From: Caldifarciminota bacterium RBG_13_43_14
GTDB lineage: Bacteria; Hydrothermota; Tepidihabitantia; SM23-42
Length of the DNA: 5,772 nucleotides
Direction of reading: 5' to 3'
Assembly (NCBI GenBank): GCA_001771735.1
Contig: MEUM01000089.1
Span: forward strand, 5,110 to 10,881
Below, in pieces: positions 1 through 3,100 of the stretch; the stretch's first letter is position 1; the number at the start of each line of letters is the position of its first letter. The position numbers and the translations under genes are program-made. Below the pieces are notes generated by a model. It saw only the letters and a program-made list of their open reading frames with translations. It did not search any database and was not told where the DNA came from.

Positions 1-150
1 CCAGGAAGGAAGCGCCGTTCCATCAGCCAGCGTGGCGCTGTATGTAAGGCTGTCTCCTAAATCAACATCGGCAAAAGTATTGGCCGGAACGGTGAAGGTG
101 AAGGCAGCGTCTTCCATTGTGTTCTGATCAGCTATCGGGTTGGCGACAAC
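1..150 (-). repeat. Cadherin-like (CADG/He_PIG) repeat 3, cut by the window edge
   Basis: Residues 1875-1924, the first half of a third copy: VVANPIADQNTMEDAAFTF, then DVDLGDSLTYSATLADGTA and LPSW. The register to repeat 2 is exactly 303 bases, so the tandem array clearly continues beyond the window. Confidence 0.92.
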
Positions 151-3100
151 CGGTGCATCGTTCAAATTCTCTATGGTAACATCGAAGTCGTCGGATATGC
201 TGATTCCTCCTGTATCGGTAGCCGTCACTTTCAGCGACAGTGTCCCTACATTGTCATTGGTCGGTGTGCCGCTGAAGGTTAGTGTGGCCGCATCAAAGGT
301 CAGCCAGGAAGGAAGCGCCGTTCCATCAGCCAGCGTGGCGCTGTATGTAAGGCTGTCTCCTAAATCAACATCGGCAAAGGTGTTTCCCGGAATAGTAAAG
401 CTGAAGATACTGTCTTCCGTGGTGGTCTGGTCGGCAATTGAATTGACGACAACCGGTGCATCGTTCACATTTTCTACAGTAACATGGAAGTCAGCGACTA
501 CGCCAGCTCCCGCTGTATCGGTAGCCGTTACTTTCAGTGACAGTGTTCCCACATTGTCATTTATCGGTGTGCCGCTGAAAGTCATCGTTGCCGGATCAAA
601 GCTAAGCCAGGCAGGCAGAGCCGTGCCGTCAGATAATGTTGCGGTGTAAGTAATTATGTCGTCGGCATCAATTTCCGTAAAGTTGTTACTTGGGACAATA
701 AAGGTGTTGGCCGGAACGGTAAAGGTAAATAAAGCATCTTCCATTATTGTCTGGTTCACAAGCGGATTTACGACAATACTAGCTATTGTGTATCCCATTG
801 CTTCGAGCTGAACCGCAGTAAGAACCGTGCCATTATTAAACTGAAACTTATCGGGTTTATAAGCATCACCTTTAAACCAGTCTTTTATAATTAATGAATC
901 TGCGCTGTCCTTAATGTTGATTATGAGATAATCGCGATACCTAACCAATTCCAAATCTGTGGTTAATATGCCTGCGCCAAACAATATTGTGTCTACTGCC
1001 GTAGCATAATCAGGAGAGTAATTATAAATTTTATCTACCCCGCTGCCTTTGTTGAATTTGTAAATATCGTCACTATAATATCCATATATTCTGTCGTTTC
1101 CGATAGAACCACTTGCTGCCGTCCCATATACATTGCAACCTCTCGCTTCAAGCTGTGCAGCAGTTATTACAGTTCCATCCGCAAACAGAAATCGGTCAAC
1201 TTTATAGCTATCATTAGCAAACCAAGTCTTAATTATAAGTGCATCAGAGGTGTCTTTTAGATTAATTCTGAGACTGTTGGCGTTGTAACTATTATTCTCA
1301 ATCACCATCTCCAAATCATTTAATGTGATACCCGCACCAAATTCTATGGTGTCGGTTGTCGAAGCATAATCTGAATCCCAATTGCTTATGCTATCCACTC
1401 CACTGCCTTTACCAAATTTATATACATCATTGCCCGCACCGCCAACAAGAGCATCATTGCCCGCACCGCCGTCAAGTATGTCATCACCGGCGTTGCCGCT
1501 CAAAGAGTCATCACCGGCATAGCCAAACATCATATCACTGGCATTGGAACCATCAGGGCTTTCATTACCAACAGACCCATATACTTTGCAGCCCCTTGCC
1601 TCCATTTGAGCTGCAGTCAACACTGTGCCGTCTACAAATCTAAATTGGTCTACTTTATATTCAGCATTGGCAAACCAGTTCTGGATTATCAATGAGTCAG
1701 TGGTCCCCTTGATATTAATCCGCAGATCACCACCAGCTTTAAATAATTCTATATCGCCTAACGTTATTCCCTGACCAAACTCCACGGTATCAGTTGTTGA
1801 ATTATAATCAGAAGCCGAGTTATTGATTCTATCTACACCGCTGCCAATACCAAATTTATATGTGTCGCTGCCCAAGCCGCCGTAAAGAGAATCATTGCCC
1901 GCACCGCCGTCAAGAGTATCGTCGCCTTCATAGCCATAGAGTAAATCATCTCCAGCATCACCCCATAAGGTATCATTGCCCCCATATCCGCATAACATAT
2001 CATCGCCAGTGCCACCAACAATTTGATCATTATCAGTCGATCCATCATATCTGCTGCCTGTTGGGGCTGTAACGTAGCCTAGCGCTTCCATTTGATTTGC
2101 CGACATTAGTGTATTATCGGCAAATTTGAATTGATATACTCCAGCGCCTCCGCTAAACCAGTTCTTGATAATTAATGCATCAAATGTGCCCGTAATGTTG
2201 ATTATCAAATCACTATTTTTCTTCACCAAGGCAAGGTTGCCTGATGTAATTCCCGCACCAAACACAATAGTTTCTTTAACCTCATAATTAGGCGTCTGAT
2301 TCAGTTCGATAGTGTCCTTACTGCTGCCAATGCCGAATATGTATGTATCCCCACCGCCATTGCTAACGAGTGTATCATTGCCTGCACCACCATCAAACAC
2401 ATCGCTGTTGAAACTCCCATACATCATGTCATCACCGGCATAGCCAAACATCTGACCGCCCATAAAAAGAGTATCATTCCCCGGCGATCCATATCCTTTC
2501 CAGCCTATCGCGTCCATTTCAGCCGCTGTTAGCACCGTGCCATCGGCAAATTGGAACCGGTCAATTTGATCAACAGCGTGTCCCCAATCATTGATTATCA
2601 GCGAATCAGATAACCCCTTGATGTTGATCCTTAGGTTATAACCCTCAGATACCAGTTCCAAATCATTTACCGATATACCAGCACCAAATTCGACGGTATC
2701 GGTTGTCGAATTGTAATCATCAGCCCTGTTATTGATCCTGTCTACTCCACTGCCAATACCAAACTTATAAGTGTCGTTGCCCATACCACCATCAAGAGTA
2801 TCATTACCCACACCGCCGTTAAGCGTATCATTGCCAGCGCCGCCGTCAATGTAATCATCACCTTCGTAACCATTTATTTGATTATCACCAGTAAAGCTCC
2901 AGCTATTGAGATTTTCACTACTGCCTGAACCATATATCTTAACACCTAGCATCTCAAGCTGTGCTGTGGCTAGTTGCATACCGTCGGCAAATTCAAACCA
3001 GTCTAACTGATATGGATATTGATATTTCATATCTTCGGAGGAGCCACCCTGGGACCAATCCCAATACTGGATATTTATCGAATCTTCTCCACCCGGCAAT

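Noticed and set aside
140..649. A plus-strand open frame of 169 codons, rich in V, S and P, with internal repeats.
   Set aside because: It is antisense to the cadherin-like repeats. Its own repeats follow the same 303-base period, so its openness is a by-product of the minus-strand coding sequence.
1356..2072. Plus-strand frames rich in histidine, cysteine and arginine (1356-1643, 1860-2072), resembling metal-binding peptides, and a minus-strand frame at 1833-2048 rich in M and A.
   Set aside because: All are out of frame with the continuous 1924-codon reading and overlap RTX arrays. The His/Cys/Arg bias comes from reading ATTGCC and CACCGCC-type repeat DNA in another frame.
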